Source: Apium graveolens (lineage: Eukaryota > Streptophyta > Magnoliopsida > Apiales > Apiaceae). From it: 64,000 bases of DNA. Numbering within the stretch: position 1 is the first letter of the stretch; each line of letters begins with the position of its first letter. The stretch is taken from contig NC_133655.1 of NCBI RefSeq assembly GCF_009905375.1, positions 34,418,398 through 34,482,397 on the forward strand, written 5' to 3'. The notes beneath the pieces are model-generated. The model was given only the letters and a program-made list of their open reading frames with translations. It was not told the DNA's origin and searched no databases. Of the stretch, positions 47,101-60,180 are shown piece after piece. The position numbers were made by a program, and so were the translations under genes.

Positions 47101-50100
47101 GAAATCCAATTTTTGCAAAGTCTGGAAACTACAGGGACCAAACTGCATCATTTTCAAAACTATAGGTACTAAACTGTAATTTTCCAGGGGGTCGCCGGAA
47201 AACAGTCGGGGATGGCCGGAGAACACGTTCCCGGCGTCCTCACCCCACCAACACCTCCAGATCACATCTACAGGTTACCAGGAACACAACCATGTAATCA
47301 AAACAACCTAACAATCCCTGAGTTGGCCGGAATTTGGCCGTGAAATTTTCCAGTTTCTGGCGAACATCGGAAAACTTCAAAACACAACTCCCTTCTCTAC
47401 AGACCTCGTTGGTTCATGAAACTTATACGACTAGATTACAAATTTCACAGAGAACACAACCCACTATAACACAACATCAATCTATCACAGAATAAGAAAC
47501 CCCCAAATTTCAATTAAGAACATTCATACGGGTTATAAACCCTAATTTTAAAATTCGAAAATCAAACTCAAATTTGAACATGTTATTGAACTCCAAATCA
47601 GACGTATGACATATGAAAATCATCAGGAAAACAAGCTCTACAACATGCAATCATCAAATCATACAAACAATCATCCGAACAAAAATTCATATTTTTAATA
47701 AAATAAATTCGAAAATAAATAATTTTTTAGAAAAATAACCTTGATTTCTGCAGGTGTATGGATTACAGAATCTGGTAGAGCTCTTCAAGACCTTCAGATT
47801 GGTTACTCGAGCTTTCCAAATCGAATTCAATAACACCTCCAAATGCTTGTTTGATTCTTAGAACAGTTTTAGGAAATTAGGGTTTTTTTCTCTGAAAATT
47901 ATATAATTATCTGTGTGCAAATGATTTTGATACGAAATAAAATACGGTAAAAGGCTATTTATAATTACGGAAAATTAGGATCCCGTTGGATCATTCCGGA
48001 TATAAAACGGTACGTTTATTTGTAAAAACTGATCCAAACGGTATCGGTTTTCGGGATAATTATCCAAATCAGTACAATTTGTACTGCGGTCTTGGTCTCA
48101 GCGCCTGGTTACACGTATTACGAAGTGATAATTGTGATAGTTTAATAAAAAGCTCCCGTTTATCGAAAATACGAGTTTTATTGATTTACCGAAACAAATA
48201 TTATATCAAAAATGTTGCGCCGGGACCCGCGCAGGACAAACCGTATGCCGGATCGAAAAAGTCGAAACATGGAATATGCTCGGAATATTACAATTAGGTT
48301 AGGAAGGAGTTCTCGAAAGAGTTTCGGGTTCCAAAAACGTAACAACGGTTGACGTCAGTTGGTTCCCGTTTTTATAAAATAGATTTTAATTACCCGGAAA
48401 AAGATTTTAGAAATTTCATATGATTCTTATAAATCCATAAACCAACATAAAAATAATTAGGAAGATATGACAATTATCTATATTTTATTTTGGACATATA
48501 AAAATTAAAATACTCAATTAATATTATTTTTGAATATTCAAGTACAGATAATACTTAACAATTAGCTCACAGAATAGATACTGAACACACATAATAATTA
48601 TATAATAGCAAAAATAATTACACGATATATCCCGGATATTACAGTATCCTTCCATCTCCTCATCACTGAAATCCAATTTTCTCTTGATTCTTTGCTTGTA
48701 TCTTGGCTTCTTTGTCTGTGGAGGTTCATTTTGCACTACTTGATCTAGAGATTCAGCAATTACAGATGGTTATGCAGAAATTTGTTGTGTGAGTTTCACA
48801 GCTTGCAGCTTGGCCAAGATAGCAACTTGCTCCATCTTTTGCTTGAGCATTTTAGCATCTAGAGCAGCTTGCTTCTTTTCTTGCTTCAATCTTGCCTTTT
48901 ATTTCCTTTTTGCTTCAACAAAATGAGGATATCCAGCCACCACACAAATTTCCTTACCATTTCTGAAAATCTTGGCAATTCTTCTTTTTAGGACTGAATC
49001 TGCAGGATCCTTGTAGAATGCTATAGACCTGGCCAACAGCTTCTTCTCATCAGGCTTTGGTGTCTCATACACTGTGTCCAAAAGATTCTTTAGTGAAGAT
49101 TTTGGATAGTTCACCTTTGGCTTTATGATTAGATCTGCCTTTGGAGATTTGATGCAGGATGTCTGGCCTCTTTCCAGATTGTTCATACTCATATCATTCA
49201 CAGAAATTTGCCTGATTTGAGAATGATGAATGGCTAATTTTTCTGGCTCCTTTGCTAGACCAAACTTCTTTTGAATATCCTCATCAATTTTCTCCCAGTT
49301 TATTGGACTAAACTGCTTCTTCTCAGCTGCTCTCAAAGTGGATGCTACTTCATCGATTAGATCAATACTATTCTTAGCTGGTTGCTTTGTGAAAGCAATT
49401 GTAGGCACAATTACTTTTCTAACTTGAATGTTGAGCTGTTTCTCCCCCTCACTTGAGCCTTTCTCCCCCTTTTTGTTACCATCAAGTTGTATGAGAGGGA
49501 GTTGAGCAGCCACCAACTGTTGGAGTAGAGCAGTCTGAGTTTCTTGATGGGTAAGTATCTTGGCCATTGACTTCTCTACAACAGATAATCTTGAGTCCAT
49601 GGCCTCAACTTTCCTATTGAGGTCAGCCTCCTTCCTTAGCTTTTAAACTATTTCAGTCATGGTGGTTGCAAGAAGTCTAGCATCCAACCTTGCTATGACA
49701 TCTTATTTTACTTCGGAAATTTCTTGCTTGATTTTATCCACACTCTGACTATATTGGAGAGCTTGAATTTTATGCAGCTGAAGTGCTTCAAGTTGTGCTG
49801 TAAGTAGCTTCTTTGTGCTAGCATTAGAAGATGCCTGAATGGCTATTTGGGTGTCATGAATTAGCTTGAATAGTGTTGCTTGGAGATGTGAGTAGGAAAA
49901 TTCTTTTATTAGCAACCAGACAGGAACATCTGCATCTCCCCCTATGCTCATGCTATCTTCCTCATCATCCCCACCAGCATTCCCAAAAGAATTTTCATCC
50001 AGTTTAAAATCACTGCCAATGGTAGAAGGCATAGTAGTGATTGCATCCTTTGCTCTCTATAAAGATTGTGTAGTATGCACCAAGTTTAGCATTCTTTCAA

Positions 50101-51124
50101 CCTCCTTATTGCCCTGCACAGCTAGAGTTTGGTAAGCTGTAACAGGGTGAGTAAATGTCTCAGCATCTAGGAAAATAGAATCTATAGCAGCTTGATATTC
50201 TTGCTGAAATAGCCTTTTCCTTTCTGCATCATTGACTCACTCATAATGGTTTCCATTCTTATCACTCCTGTACCTGCATTTCTCTCATGATCTCTCTTTT
50301 CTTGCATTAAGGTCTCACCTTGGCTCCCCACCCTCACACCCTCATATTTACCATCTAAGGTGGGATTCCTCACACTCACTTTTTCCAGTCCTAAAGAAAT
50401 GGACTGCATTGGATCACTCTTTTTCTCTCCTTTTTCCTGGGAGCAACCCAGACTCTCACTCATGTCACTACCTTCCCTCAATCCTAATAGTGATTGCACA
50501 ATTACTAAGTCATCTGTACTAGTGACTATAGTTGAACTTTGGAGTTGTGCAGAGACGGAGTTGTGCAGAGACACCCGACGGATGAGAAATATCCATCGGG
50601 GTAGTAATTTGACTAACCGACGGATGACTGCTGTTATGCACATCCATCGGGATACAATCACTACTCGATGGATGAACAATATCCATCGAGTGAGTAGAAA
50701 TAAATGAGTTTGGAGTGGAGACGATTGTGGACTCTGTGCAGATTGAGGAGAATTTTAGCACAGATGTCTCAACAGTCTCAGAAAGAAATGGCAAGTGAGC
50801 CAACAAATCATCTAGAAGATGATGCTCACTTGCATGGATTTTTGACTTCTCCAACAGAGTTAAAGATGGAGAATATGGTTGTGATGTTTGAATCATGTCA
50901 ACATCCAAAGATTGTGTGGGAGAATTTGGTGTTTGGGGTGTTTCAATTTGTACAGATTTTGGTTGTGACTCCACATTTGTTGAAGCCGCATCAATTTGAC
51001 TTTGAGATGGTACAGTGACTGGGTCTTTAGCTCCAGTTTGCACTGTGTGTGTACCCTGTGCATCCCCAAGGGTTTTGGATTTCTTCTTTCTTGTGTAAGT
51101 TTGTGGTGAACTTGTGTCCCTACC
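44153..51124 (-). pseudogene. Y env-like ORF region, split by solo LTR S1
   Basis: Minus-strand coding in one frame runs from 51124 down to 48649 and, once S1 is set aside, on to 44373. Readable segments are at 50519-51124 (Ser/Pro/Thr-rich), 49703-50032 and 48899-49600 (coiled-coil-like, then basic), and 44373-45196 (a folded-looking, Leu/Lys/Glu-rich part). Stops at about 50518, 49700, 48899 and 48777 mark decay. Position (between a polypurine tract plus LTR and missing pol) and character match the env-like ORF of Sireviruses. True envelope function is unproven even in intact relatives. The 5' part of Y lies beyond S2. Confidence 0.6.
45203..48643 (-). mobile_element. S1: solo LTR of the Tekay-like family
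   Basis: A 3441-bp LTR in minus orientation (starts TGTGGCGCCCTCCAAACCCG, ends CCGGATATTACA) has a perfect 5-bp duplication GTATC at 45198-45202 and 48644-48648. It has no internal region, so it is a solo LTR left by recombination between two LTRs. It splits the env-like ORF of Y without otherwise disturbing the frame. Confidence 0.93.
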
Positions 51125-52397
51125 TGTAACACCCTCCAAACCCGGGTTAGAAGTTTGGGGCCCTCAACACACACCATATCAAACCTGTTATGAATATAAT
51201 AATATATAGGTATGCAATGATCCTACTTACCATAATCCACAGATCAAAACAGTTTAAAGTATGTCCACAAGCCACAATCTTATTTATTACACAAATGTAC
51301 CAAAACCTAGTTTATTTATCTTACATTGGAAGTTTCAACTTTATTATAAAATATAAACACAACCAAGCCAAACATCCTCTGCTAGTCTATTCCAATTCAA
51401 CCTGGATACCTAGCTCGCACACTTGTCTGGGGATCCTCGCTACCATCAGTTTCCTTTTTCACTGGAAAAGAATATAAACAGTTTTGCAAGAGTGAGCTAA
51501 CTAGCTCAGCAAGTCACAAAGACAGTAACTAAGATTAACAATGATCAATTAATATGATATAAGGAATCAAGTTTGTTGATAAATAATGATTAGAATTGGA
51601 TATTCATTTTCATTTAAAAACCAAGGTTAGGCTGCTGATCAGTCGCGCAATAACCCCGAGCAAGGCTCCCAGCTTTGCTCTATATACTGGATCCAAGGCA
51701 CGCATTGGCCTATTATGACCACGAATCTGGTCTGACCACGAATCTGGTCCATATTTATAAAACCATCCAATTCTGAAATAATTCAATATGATAACCAATG
51801 TAAATCAATAAGTTGAATTATAAACAACATTTATCTGGAAGCATAGGGTGATTCATAACACCATGAAGGCATAACAGGAAATTCGAAAAGATTGGCTTTT
51901 AATCAAGGAAAGGTTCAGAAAGTAGAAGACCAAGGGTTCAAGGGTTTCAAGAATTGGTCTTCTGATAAACAAGGAATAAGGGTTGGTATGTTATGAAATT
52001 CAATATCAGAATCAGTATGTGGTAGATATGTATTTGTGGAGTAGTATCGTATGTGTATGGCTCGTGTCTGGGAATTCAATAATCAATGGTTTATGAAGAA
52101 TAAGGCTTATGGCTCAAGATCAATAAGAACCAGGGTTCAAGGTTAAATAGTTTAAAGTGCTTGCAGTATAAAACATGAGTTATTTTGAGTAATAGCAATA
52201 TATTATGAAACAGTTCGAAAATATTTGCAATATATCTTAAAAAGGTTCAAAAGTACTTGCAATATAATCAAAAGGAAAAGAAACACTTGCCTTATCGATT
52301 CGCTTTCACCTTACTAGCACTTATCAATTGACTCCCACTCATTGACTACCTGCTTTCCTTTTCTACGCCTCGCTTCCTCTGTTAAATATCACATGTA
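51125..52397 (-). repeat. S2: partial Tekay-family LTR, cut by element Z
   Basis: It starts TGTAACACCCTCCAAACCCG in the same orientation as S1 and follows S1 for about 1.27 kb until element Z begins. The left flanking 5-mer is CTACC. Its right part must lie beyond Z, outside the window, so I cannot tell a solo LTR from a full element. Confidence 0.85.
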
Positions 52398-52992
52398 TGT
52401 TAGATATATTTGATAATGTCATGGCTAATATGATTTATGTTTAGTTTTCAGATCTTACTTAAACAGGATAAGTCAGTACTTACTAGAAGTCAGGACTTAA
52501 GGATATCAGTACTTACATTATCAGGAGATAATCATCAGAAGATGGATATGAGAACTTAAGTGCTGAAGGACGTTCAAGATAAGGATAGTAGCTGATTAAA
52601 GGAAAGAAGATCGAGATAAACATAAGAAGAGATATGCATGAAGAAGGAGTTCTATGAAGAATAGAATACTTGGAAGAAAAGATATCTGATTGATATATTT
52701 TAGGAAGCAGAATTATATTCCATATCAATTAGTGATTATCTTGTAACTGTGTAGTATATAAACACAGACATAAGGTTTACACTATAAGTGTTATCATATT
52801 CGAGAAGATTATTCATTGTAACTCTAGCAGCTCTCGTGATATTTGTTCATCACTGAGAGGTAACAGTTCCATACTGTAACAGAGTTTATTGTTTCAATAA
52901 AGTTTGTTTTCTGTTACTTGAAATATTAAAAGTTCGATTTGATTGTATTTTTACACTGTATTCACCCCCTCTACAGTGTGTGTGACCTAACA
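52398..52992 (+). repeat. Z 5' LTR (595 bp)
   Basis: It starts TGTTAGATATATTTG, ends GTGTGACCTAACA, and is followed two bases later by the primer binding site. It contains a perfect TATATAAA at 52755-52762. The left flank ATGTA is the expected target duplication, to be matched beyond the window. Confidence 0.88.
52755..52762 (+). promoter_or_regulatory. TATA box in the Z LTR
   Basis: TATATAAA lies within the LTR about 240 bp before its end, a position suited to driving the genomic RNA. Confidence 0.65.
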
Positions 52993-52994
52993 AG

Positions 52995-53006
52995 TGGTAT
53001 CAGAGC
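52995..53006 (+). other. Z primer binding site (tRNA-Met type)
   Basis: TGGTATCAGAGC lies two bases after the LTR end. Confidence 0.9.
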
Positions 53007-53048
53007 CTATCTGTTAACGCACATACAGTTAAAGATCCAAACACAATC

Positions 53049-55384
53049 ATGTCTGACACAGAAACTCCAACTAAGCCTACCAAAACTGAAGAACCTCCAA
53101 AGACACAAATTCAAAGTCGGTATGAAACCATCAGAGTTCCCATACTGAGACCATCTGAATATGCCATATGGAAGGTGAGGATGACCATGTTTCTGGAAGC
53201 TACAGATCCAGAATATCTTGATAGAATCAAGGAAGGACCTCACAAACCAACCAAGCTCGCTGTTGCAGTTGCAGGTGAAGCAGCAAAGACCGTACCAAAG
53301 GAGAAGAGTGATTATACTGCTGAAGATATCGCATCAATTGCTAAGGATGCTAAGGTACGACACTTACTGCATAGTGCCATTGATAATGTAATGTCAAACA
53401 GGGTAATTAACTGCAAGACTGCTAAGGAGATATGGGATGCTCTGGAAACAAGGTGTCAGGGAACTGATACAATTAAGAAGAACAGGAAGACAATACTCAC
53501 TCAAGAGTATGAACACTTTGACTCAAAGGCTAATGAGTCATTGACTGATTTATATGATAGATTTGTCAAACTCTTGAATGATCTGTCACTGGTTAATAAG
53601 GAGTATGATCTTGAATATTCAAACCTTAAATTCCTGTTAGCTCTTCCTGAATGTTGGGATTTGAAGGCAACAACAATAAGAGACAACTACAGTCTTGATG
53701 AAACAACTCTTGATGAAATTTATGGAATGCTCAAGACTCATGAACTTGAGATGGAACAAAGAAGCAAGAGGAAAGGAGGAAAGTCAAGGACAGTTGCTCT
53801 TAAGGCTGAAGAAGAATCCCCCAAGGCAGCTACCTCAAGGAAAGACAAGGGTAAAGCTCTTTTCACAAAGTCTGATACTGAGTCATCAAGTTCTGAAAGT
53901 GATGATGACTCAGATTCTGAAAGCTTGCCTGAGACTGATGCTGATGAGGAGATGATGAAGCTGGTGCTCTTATGGTGAAAGGGATCACAAAGATTACATA
54001 CAGGAAGTTCAGGAAGGGAAAGAAGTTTTCCAGGAAAGGCACAAGTTCTGATAAAAAGAATTTCAGAAGATCTGAGGGCAGAAGAGGAAAGTCTGATAGA
54101 GGAGATTATACCAATGTCAAATGCTATAACTGTGGTAAGAAAGGCCACATATCTCCTGATTGCAAGAAAGTGAAGGGTGACAAAGGCAAGGCTCTGGTCA
54201 CAAAGAAGAAAAGCTGGACAGACACCTCAGACTCTGAAAGTGAGGAGAACTATGATTTGATGGCAAATGCTGATAAAGAAAGTGCTGAGAGCAGTTCTGA
54301 AGCTGCTGAAACAAAGGTACCTCAGACTACTTATGCTTTTCATACTGATGATATTAATGAGTTGAGAAGATATCTTAAAACCATGTTTGTTATTTATAGA
54401 GATCAAACTTTAATATGTGAAAGATTAACTTCTGAAAATCTTGCTTTTAAGAAAAGAAATGATTTCTTAGAAAAAGAGTTAGTTATGTTCCATCAAACTC
54501 AGAAGGATAGAGATGATGCTTTTTATGTTAGGGATGAAGTGCTAAAAATGAATGAATCTCTAAAAACTGAGTTAGAAAAGGAAAGAGAGATTATCAGGAC
54601 TTGGACTAACTCTGGCAGAACAACTCAAAATTTGCTAAGTAGTGAAAATTGGAAAGAGGGCTTAGGTTATGGAGAGGATAAGAATGATAGAGGAACTGTA
54701 GAAATTAAGCCTGTTGTTAAGCAAAAGCCAAAGTTAAAACCTGTTAAGTTTGTAACTGTAAAGTCTGATAATGTGAAATCAGAAGTTAAAGAGGAATTAA
54801 CTTCTGACAAACTAAAACAGGAAAAGACAGCTGAAGTAAACATAGGCTTAATGACTAAGAAGCAGCTTAAGCATAAGCTGAAAGATGTTAAGAATGCAAA
54901 CAAGGTAAAATCACCTAGGAGAAATAGGAATGGAAAAGAAGGTGTGAATAAAAGCAATGATTATGCACCTGTTCCTGATGCTCCTAGGAAAACATGTCAT
55001 AACTGTGGAAGTTCTAACCATCTGGCTTCTTTTTGCAGGAAGAATAAGAACATAAACTCCTTACCTTCAAAATCAGGTGTTAAGAGTCAGTCTGTTAGAT
55101 ATAAACCACAAAATCCTTGTTTTCATTGTGGTAGTTTATGGCATTCCATTTATACTTGTAAGGAATATCATAGTTTGTACTATGATTATTATCAAATAAA
55201 ACCTTCTTTGAAGAAAGTTTCCATTGTTCCTTCTAGTGTAAATTCTGATTCAAAGTCTGACAGTGTAAGTTCTGATAAGAAAAATGTTAACATAAACTCT
55301 GATGCTAAATCCGCTGCAAATGTTAACAAACTTAATAAGGCCAAAGGATCCAAGCAAGTCTGGGTCCTTAAAACTAATCATTAG
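53049..55384 (+). pseudogene. Z gag, long Sirevirus type, one frameshift
   Basis: It starts at the first ATG after the primer binding site (MSDTETPTKPTKTEE). The first 300 residues are a copia gag core (UBN2-like). A frame change near 53960 leads to the zinc-knuckle part: CYNCGKKGHISPDC (about 54121-54165), CHNCGSSNHLASFC (about 54995-55036) and a third, CFHCGSLWHSIYTC (about 55118-55160). Ser/Asp-rich runs around them are written with the repeated word AGTTCTGAT. Two stops follow at 55382 and nearby before protease. Confidence 0.87.
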
Positions 55385-55850
55385 TGGTCTTTGTGATTGC
55401 AGGGCAACAGGAAAAATATTCTAGTTCTGGACAGTGGATGTTCAGGACATATGACTGGAAATAAAGCCCTGCTATCAGACTTTATAGAGAAAGCTGGCCC
55501 AAGTGTTTCTTATGGAGATGGCAACATTAGAAAAACATTGGGATATGGCAATATTAATCTTGGGAATGTCATCATTAGAGAAGTAACTCTGGTCTCAGGA
55601 CTTAAACACAATCTGCTGAGTATAAGTCAAATCTGTGACAGAGGTTATCATGTTGATTTCTTTGAAGAACACTGTGAAGTTGTGAGTAAATCCAAAGGCA
55701 AAGTTGTTCTAAAAGGATACAGGCGTGGTAACATTTATGAAGCTAAGCTTTCAACAAGTACTGATGGTTCTGCAATCTGTCTGATGAGTAGAGCATCAAT
55801 TGAAGAAAGCTGGAATTGGCACAAGAAACTCTCATTTAAATTTCAACAAT
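55385..55850 (+). pseudogene. Z protease and pre-integrase segment
   Basis: The copia protease motif LDSGCSGHMTG is at about 55424-55456, followed by the GAG-pre-integrase segment with WHKKL (about 55818-55832). No ATG start is expected because it is part of Gag-Pol. A frame change occurs at about 55840. Confidence 0.82.
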
Positions 55851-56984
55851 ATAAATGAACTAGTCAAGAAAGATCTTGTGAGAGGACTGCCAAAGTCAGT
55901 ATTTGCTCCTGATGGCCTTTGTGATTCTTGTCAGAAGGCTAAACAAAGAAAATCTTCATTCAAGAGCAAGACTGAATCATCAATTCTTGAGCCTTATCAT
56001 CTACTACATGTTGATCTATTTGGTCCAGTGAATGTCATGTCTATTGCAAAGAAGAAATATGCGTTGGTCATAGTGGATGAGTTCACCAGATACACATGGG
56101 TGTATTTCTTGCACACAAAAAGTGAAACTGCATCTATCTTGATTGATCATGTCAAACATCTGGATAAATTGGTCAAAGATTCTGTGAAAACCATAGAGAG
56201 TGATAATGGCACTGAGTTCAAGAATTTGATAATGGAAGAGTTCTACAAAAACCATGGAATTAAGCAGGAATTTTCTGCTCCTGGAACTCCATAGCAAAAT
56301 GGAGTTGTTGAAAGGAAGAATAGAACTCTCATTGAAGCTGCACGTACAATGCTTGAAGAAGCAAAGCTTCCAACCTATTTCTGGGCTGAAGCTGTGTAGA
56401 CTGCTTGTTTTACTCAAAATACAACACTCATTAACAAGCAAGGAAAAACACCATATGAGATGGTGAAGAAAAAGAAGCCAAATCTGAAGTACTTTCATGT
56501 ATTTGGATGCAAGTGTTTTGTTCTCAAGACTCATCCTGAACAGCTATCTAAATTTGATCTAAAAGTTGATGAAGGAATCTTTGTTGGATATCCACTTTCC
56601 ACAAAAGCCTTCAGAGTCTATAATTTGAGAACAAGAGTGGTCATGGAATCTATCAATGTCTCTTTTGATGACAAGAATATTACTGGTCTTGAAGATTTTA
56701 TTGATCATGAGCAGCTGAGATTTGAAAATGAAGACTCAAGTTCTGATACTGAAAATCCTGACAGTCTAAGTCCTGATACTGTAAACTCTGATGGATTAAA
56801 CTCTGATGTTATTGAAACTGTGGTGACTACACCAAAGGAAGATGCACCTATGCAGGGGGAGCATACTCAAGAACATACCACATCTCAAGAAGCATCAGAA
56901 CATACATCTGGCTCTTCAAGTTCCGATTCGTCAAGTTCTGATAAGCCAAGTTCTGATAGTTCTGAAAATCTAAATTCTGAATAA
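55851..56984 (+). pseudogene. Z integrase, disrupted
   Basis: The zinc-region CDSCQKAKQ (about 55920-55946), the catalytic LLHVDLFGP (about 56006) and IESDNGTEF (about 56193-56220) are readable. In-frame TAG codons at 56292 and 56397 break the domain. A Ser/Asp/Glu-rich linker follows (about 56700-56984) and ends in a stop. Confidence 0.85.
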
Positions 56985-57866
56985 TCCAACTCAGAGAGCA
57001 TAGTTTCAGGGGGAGCATCAGAAAATGAAAATGAAGATAACATGGATCATGGGGGAGCATCCAGTTCTAGAGAAAACCTTTCATCTGCAAGGAAGTGGAC
57101 TAAATCACATACACCTGATTTGATAATTGGAAATCCTGATGCAGGTTTCAGAACTAGAACATGTACTTCAAACGAATGTCTTTTCAATTCTTTTCTCTCT
57201 CAGACTGAGCCAAAGAAAGTGGAAGAAGCTCTTAAAGATGCTGATTGGGTGCAAGCAATGCAGGAAGAGTTAAATAAATTTGAAAGAAACAAAGTCTGGA
57301 CCCTAGTGCCAAGACCAAAGAATAGATCTATTGTTGGTACAAAGTGGGTGTTCAGAAACAAAACTGACAGTGATGGCATAATTACAAGGAATAAGGCAAG
57401 GCTGGTTGCAAAAGGATATTCTCAACAAGAGGGAATTGATTATGATGAAACATTTGCACCAGTTGCTAGGTTAGAAGCCATAAGGATATATTTGGCTTAT
57501 GCTGCTCACAAAAAGTTTACTGTCTTTCAAATGGATGTAAAAAGTGCTTTTATCAATGGAGAATTGGAGGAGGAAGTATATGTTGAACAACCTCCAGGCT
57601 TTGTAGATTCCAAACATCCAGATTATGTCTAAAGGCTTGATAAAGCACTTATGGACTTAAGCAAGCTCCTAGAGCATGGTATGAGACCTTAGCTCAGTTT
57701 CTTCTGGAAAGTGGATTTAAAAGAGGGAATATAGACAAAACAATGTTCTACCTCAACCATGGAAATGACTTATTTCTGGTCCAGATTTATGTTGATGATA
57801 TCATTTTTGGGTCTACAAATGACAGACTTTGCAAGAAGTTTGCCAAACTGATACAGTCAATGTATT
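56985..57866 (+). pseudogene. Z reverse transcriptase, disrupted
   Basis: Copia RT begins near [12 protein letters not shown] (about 57239) and shows GTKWVFRNK (about 57337), [10 protein letters not shown] (about 57400), [20 protein letters not shown] (about 57527-57586) and the catalytic YVDD (about 57789-57800). A stop at about 57630, a frame change and a further stop at about 57866 disrupt it. Confidence 0.86.
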
Positions 57867-58744
57867 AGATGAGTATGATGGGGGAACTTAGCTATTTTCT
57901 GGGCCTTCAAGTCAAGCAGAATGAAGAAGGCACTTTTATTTGTCAAACTAAGTACACCAGAAACTTGCTGAAGAAATTTGGAATGCAAGATTGTTCAAGT
58001 GCATCCACTCCCATGGCCACTGCAACAAAACTGGATAAGGATACTGGTAAATCAGTAGATATTACTGATTATAGAGGTATGGTTGGCTCTCTACTCTATA
58101 TAACTGCTAGTAGACCTGATATCATGTATGCTACCTATCTTTGTGCAAGATTTCAAGCAGATCCAAGAGAACCTCACTTAACAGCTGTGAAAAGAATTTT
58201 CAAATATCTTAAGGGAACAGCTGATCTGGGATTATGGTATCCTAGAGAATCAGATTTTAAACTAATAGGTTACTCAGATGCAGATTTTGCAGGTTGCAAA
58301 ATTGACAGGAAAAGCACAAGTGGAAGCTGCCAATTTCTTGGAGGCAGATTGGTTTCTTGGTTTAGAAAGAAACAAAAGTCAATTTCCACATCAACTGCAG
58401 AAGCAGAATATATTGCTACAGGAAGCTGTTGTGCACAGATTCTTTGGATGAAGAATCAGTTACTGGATTATGGGTTAACATATTTCAAAATCCCTATTTA
58501 CTGTGATAATCAAAGTGCTATTGCTATGACAGGTAATCCAGTTCAACACTCTATGACAAAGCACATTAGCATCAAGTACCACTTCATCAGGGAACATGTA
58601 GATGAAGGTACAGTGGAATTGCACTATGTTCCAACAGATCAACAACTAACAGATATCTTCACAAAACCATTGTGTGAAGCTACTTTTACAAGATTGGTAA
58701 ATGAACTTGGAATGGTTTCAGGTTCTTTCTCTAAATCTGCTTAG
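57867..58744 (+). pseudogene. Z RT end and RNase H
   Basis: This 290-codon open frame covers the RT connection (SYFLGLQVKQ) and copia RNase H (SDADFAGC about 58275, STAEAEYIA about 58395, CDNQSAI about 58502, LTDIFTKPL about 58648). It ends at a TAG at 58742-58744, the natural pol end in this lineage. It is the best preserved pol domain, although disconnected from the rest by stops. Confidence 0.88.
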
Positions 58745-60096
58745 TTTTGTTCTGTTGCATCAGACTTTATGATCAGTATTTACAGAATTCAATCTCTTTG
58801 TGTATTCTGTGCTTAATTGAAAAATATGTTTAAGTACTGACTGTTGTCTGATCAATGTTTCCAAACTCTGATAGTGATATGTCTGTTTAGGTAACTATTC
58901 AATCCTATGAGGATAACTGTGCTAGATGCTGACCTAGTAGTCTTCAATAAACAAGGGATCCCATGTAAGAAGTAATTATTTCTGTGGAAATCTATTGACA
59001 CAAGCAAATTCTAATAATTGAGCTTAGTTGAGTTTACTTTGTCTATCTTATTACTAAGTCACAAACTAGAATAATGCTACTCATCTGTTAAGTTCTGATG
59101 CTAGTAAATCTGTTGAATGAACTAAGTGCTAATAAACCTCACTTATCAAAAGAAAAAGAAAGTGAAACAAGGATTAAAAATCAGGTACTCCTTTGAGATC
59201 TAGAGTAAAAATATGGAAGGGAAGATCCAAGTGCATTGCTGGTATTAAGTAATATGCATCAGAAAAGCAAATAAAATATTTTCTTGGTGACTTTTCACAC
59301 TCTATGATTACTGGAGAAATACTCTGATAATAGCATAAATTCTGATAAGCAGTCGTGACTCACTTACACTGAGAAGCCACTCTAAAAAGGAATTTAAAAA
59401 GATGCATAAAATTAGAACACAATAGTTGAGGTGGACTCAAGCATGAACTCATTCAACAGTAGGTTTCAGGATAATGACAGCTCTTTAGTAAAGTTTTAGT
59501 TATGCCTTATTTCTAAGATGTACAGAAGTGAATCAGACTTTACTCCTTGTCTGATATTTAGCTTAATACACACACTAAACACTCCATATTAATGATGAAA
59601 ATCACTGTGGTGATCTATGTTGTTTTAGATGAACAGTCATTGTGTCATAATGCACAAATTCTGAGGACAAGTTCTGATTGCATGTTCTGATGATTATGTT
59701 CTGAAGAATATAAATCAAAATTTGTGTGAGGACTTACTAAGATAGACATTCATTTTTCGAGTTAAGAGATTATGTTCTGATGATCGTTAAGTTCTGATAT
59801 AAGTCTAAGTTCTGATATTAACGTCTGATTCTTTACTTGACTTATTTGTGGATAAAATTTGGAAATAATCTCAGTTTAAACCAGAAAATGTTGAAGTGGA
59901 AAATTAACAGTCATTATATTTAGGGATAGTGGTACTCGTACATGAACAGTCAACTTTTACTTGTTTCTTGTGCGCATTAAACCTTGTTTTCCCTTTCCAA
60001 TGAATGTTTTTCTTTTTCCAAGTCTGGGGAGACGAGGTAAAATTAATTCTAACTGTCAGCATTAAATTTCTTTGCGTCTCCTGGCATTCTCTTGCC
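58745..60096 (+). other. Z spacer between pol and the small ORF
   Basis: About 1.35 kb shows no supported coding. It contains repeated AAGTTCTGAT words (about 59092, 59672, 59788, 59806) and variants such as ATGTTCTGAT, all in the element's sense orientation. Confidence 0.5.
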
Positions 60097-60104
60097 TATA
60101 TAAA
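60097..60104 (+). promoter_or_regulatory. TATA box before the small ORF in Z
   Basis: A perfect TATATAAA lies 77 bp upstream of the ATG at 60181. A C/T- and A-rich stretch resembling a plant 5' UTR separates them. Function is inferred from layout only. Confidence 0.5.
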
Positions 60105-60180
60105 CAACCACTTCATATCAGCCTTCTCATCAACTCTTTTATCACAAACTCACCTTCATACTTTTTCTATCAAAAACACC

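Noticed and set aside
50360..51018. Plus-strand frames opposite the Y env-like region
   Set aside because: Shadows of the minus-strand frame; no recognisable motif.
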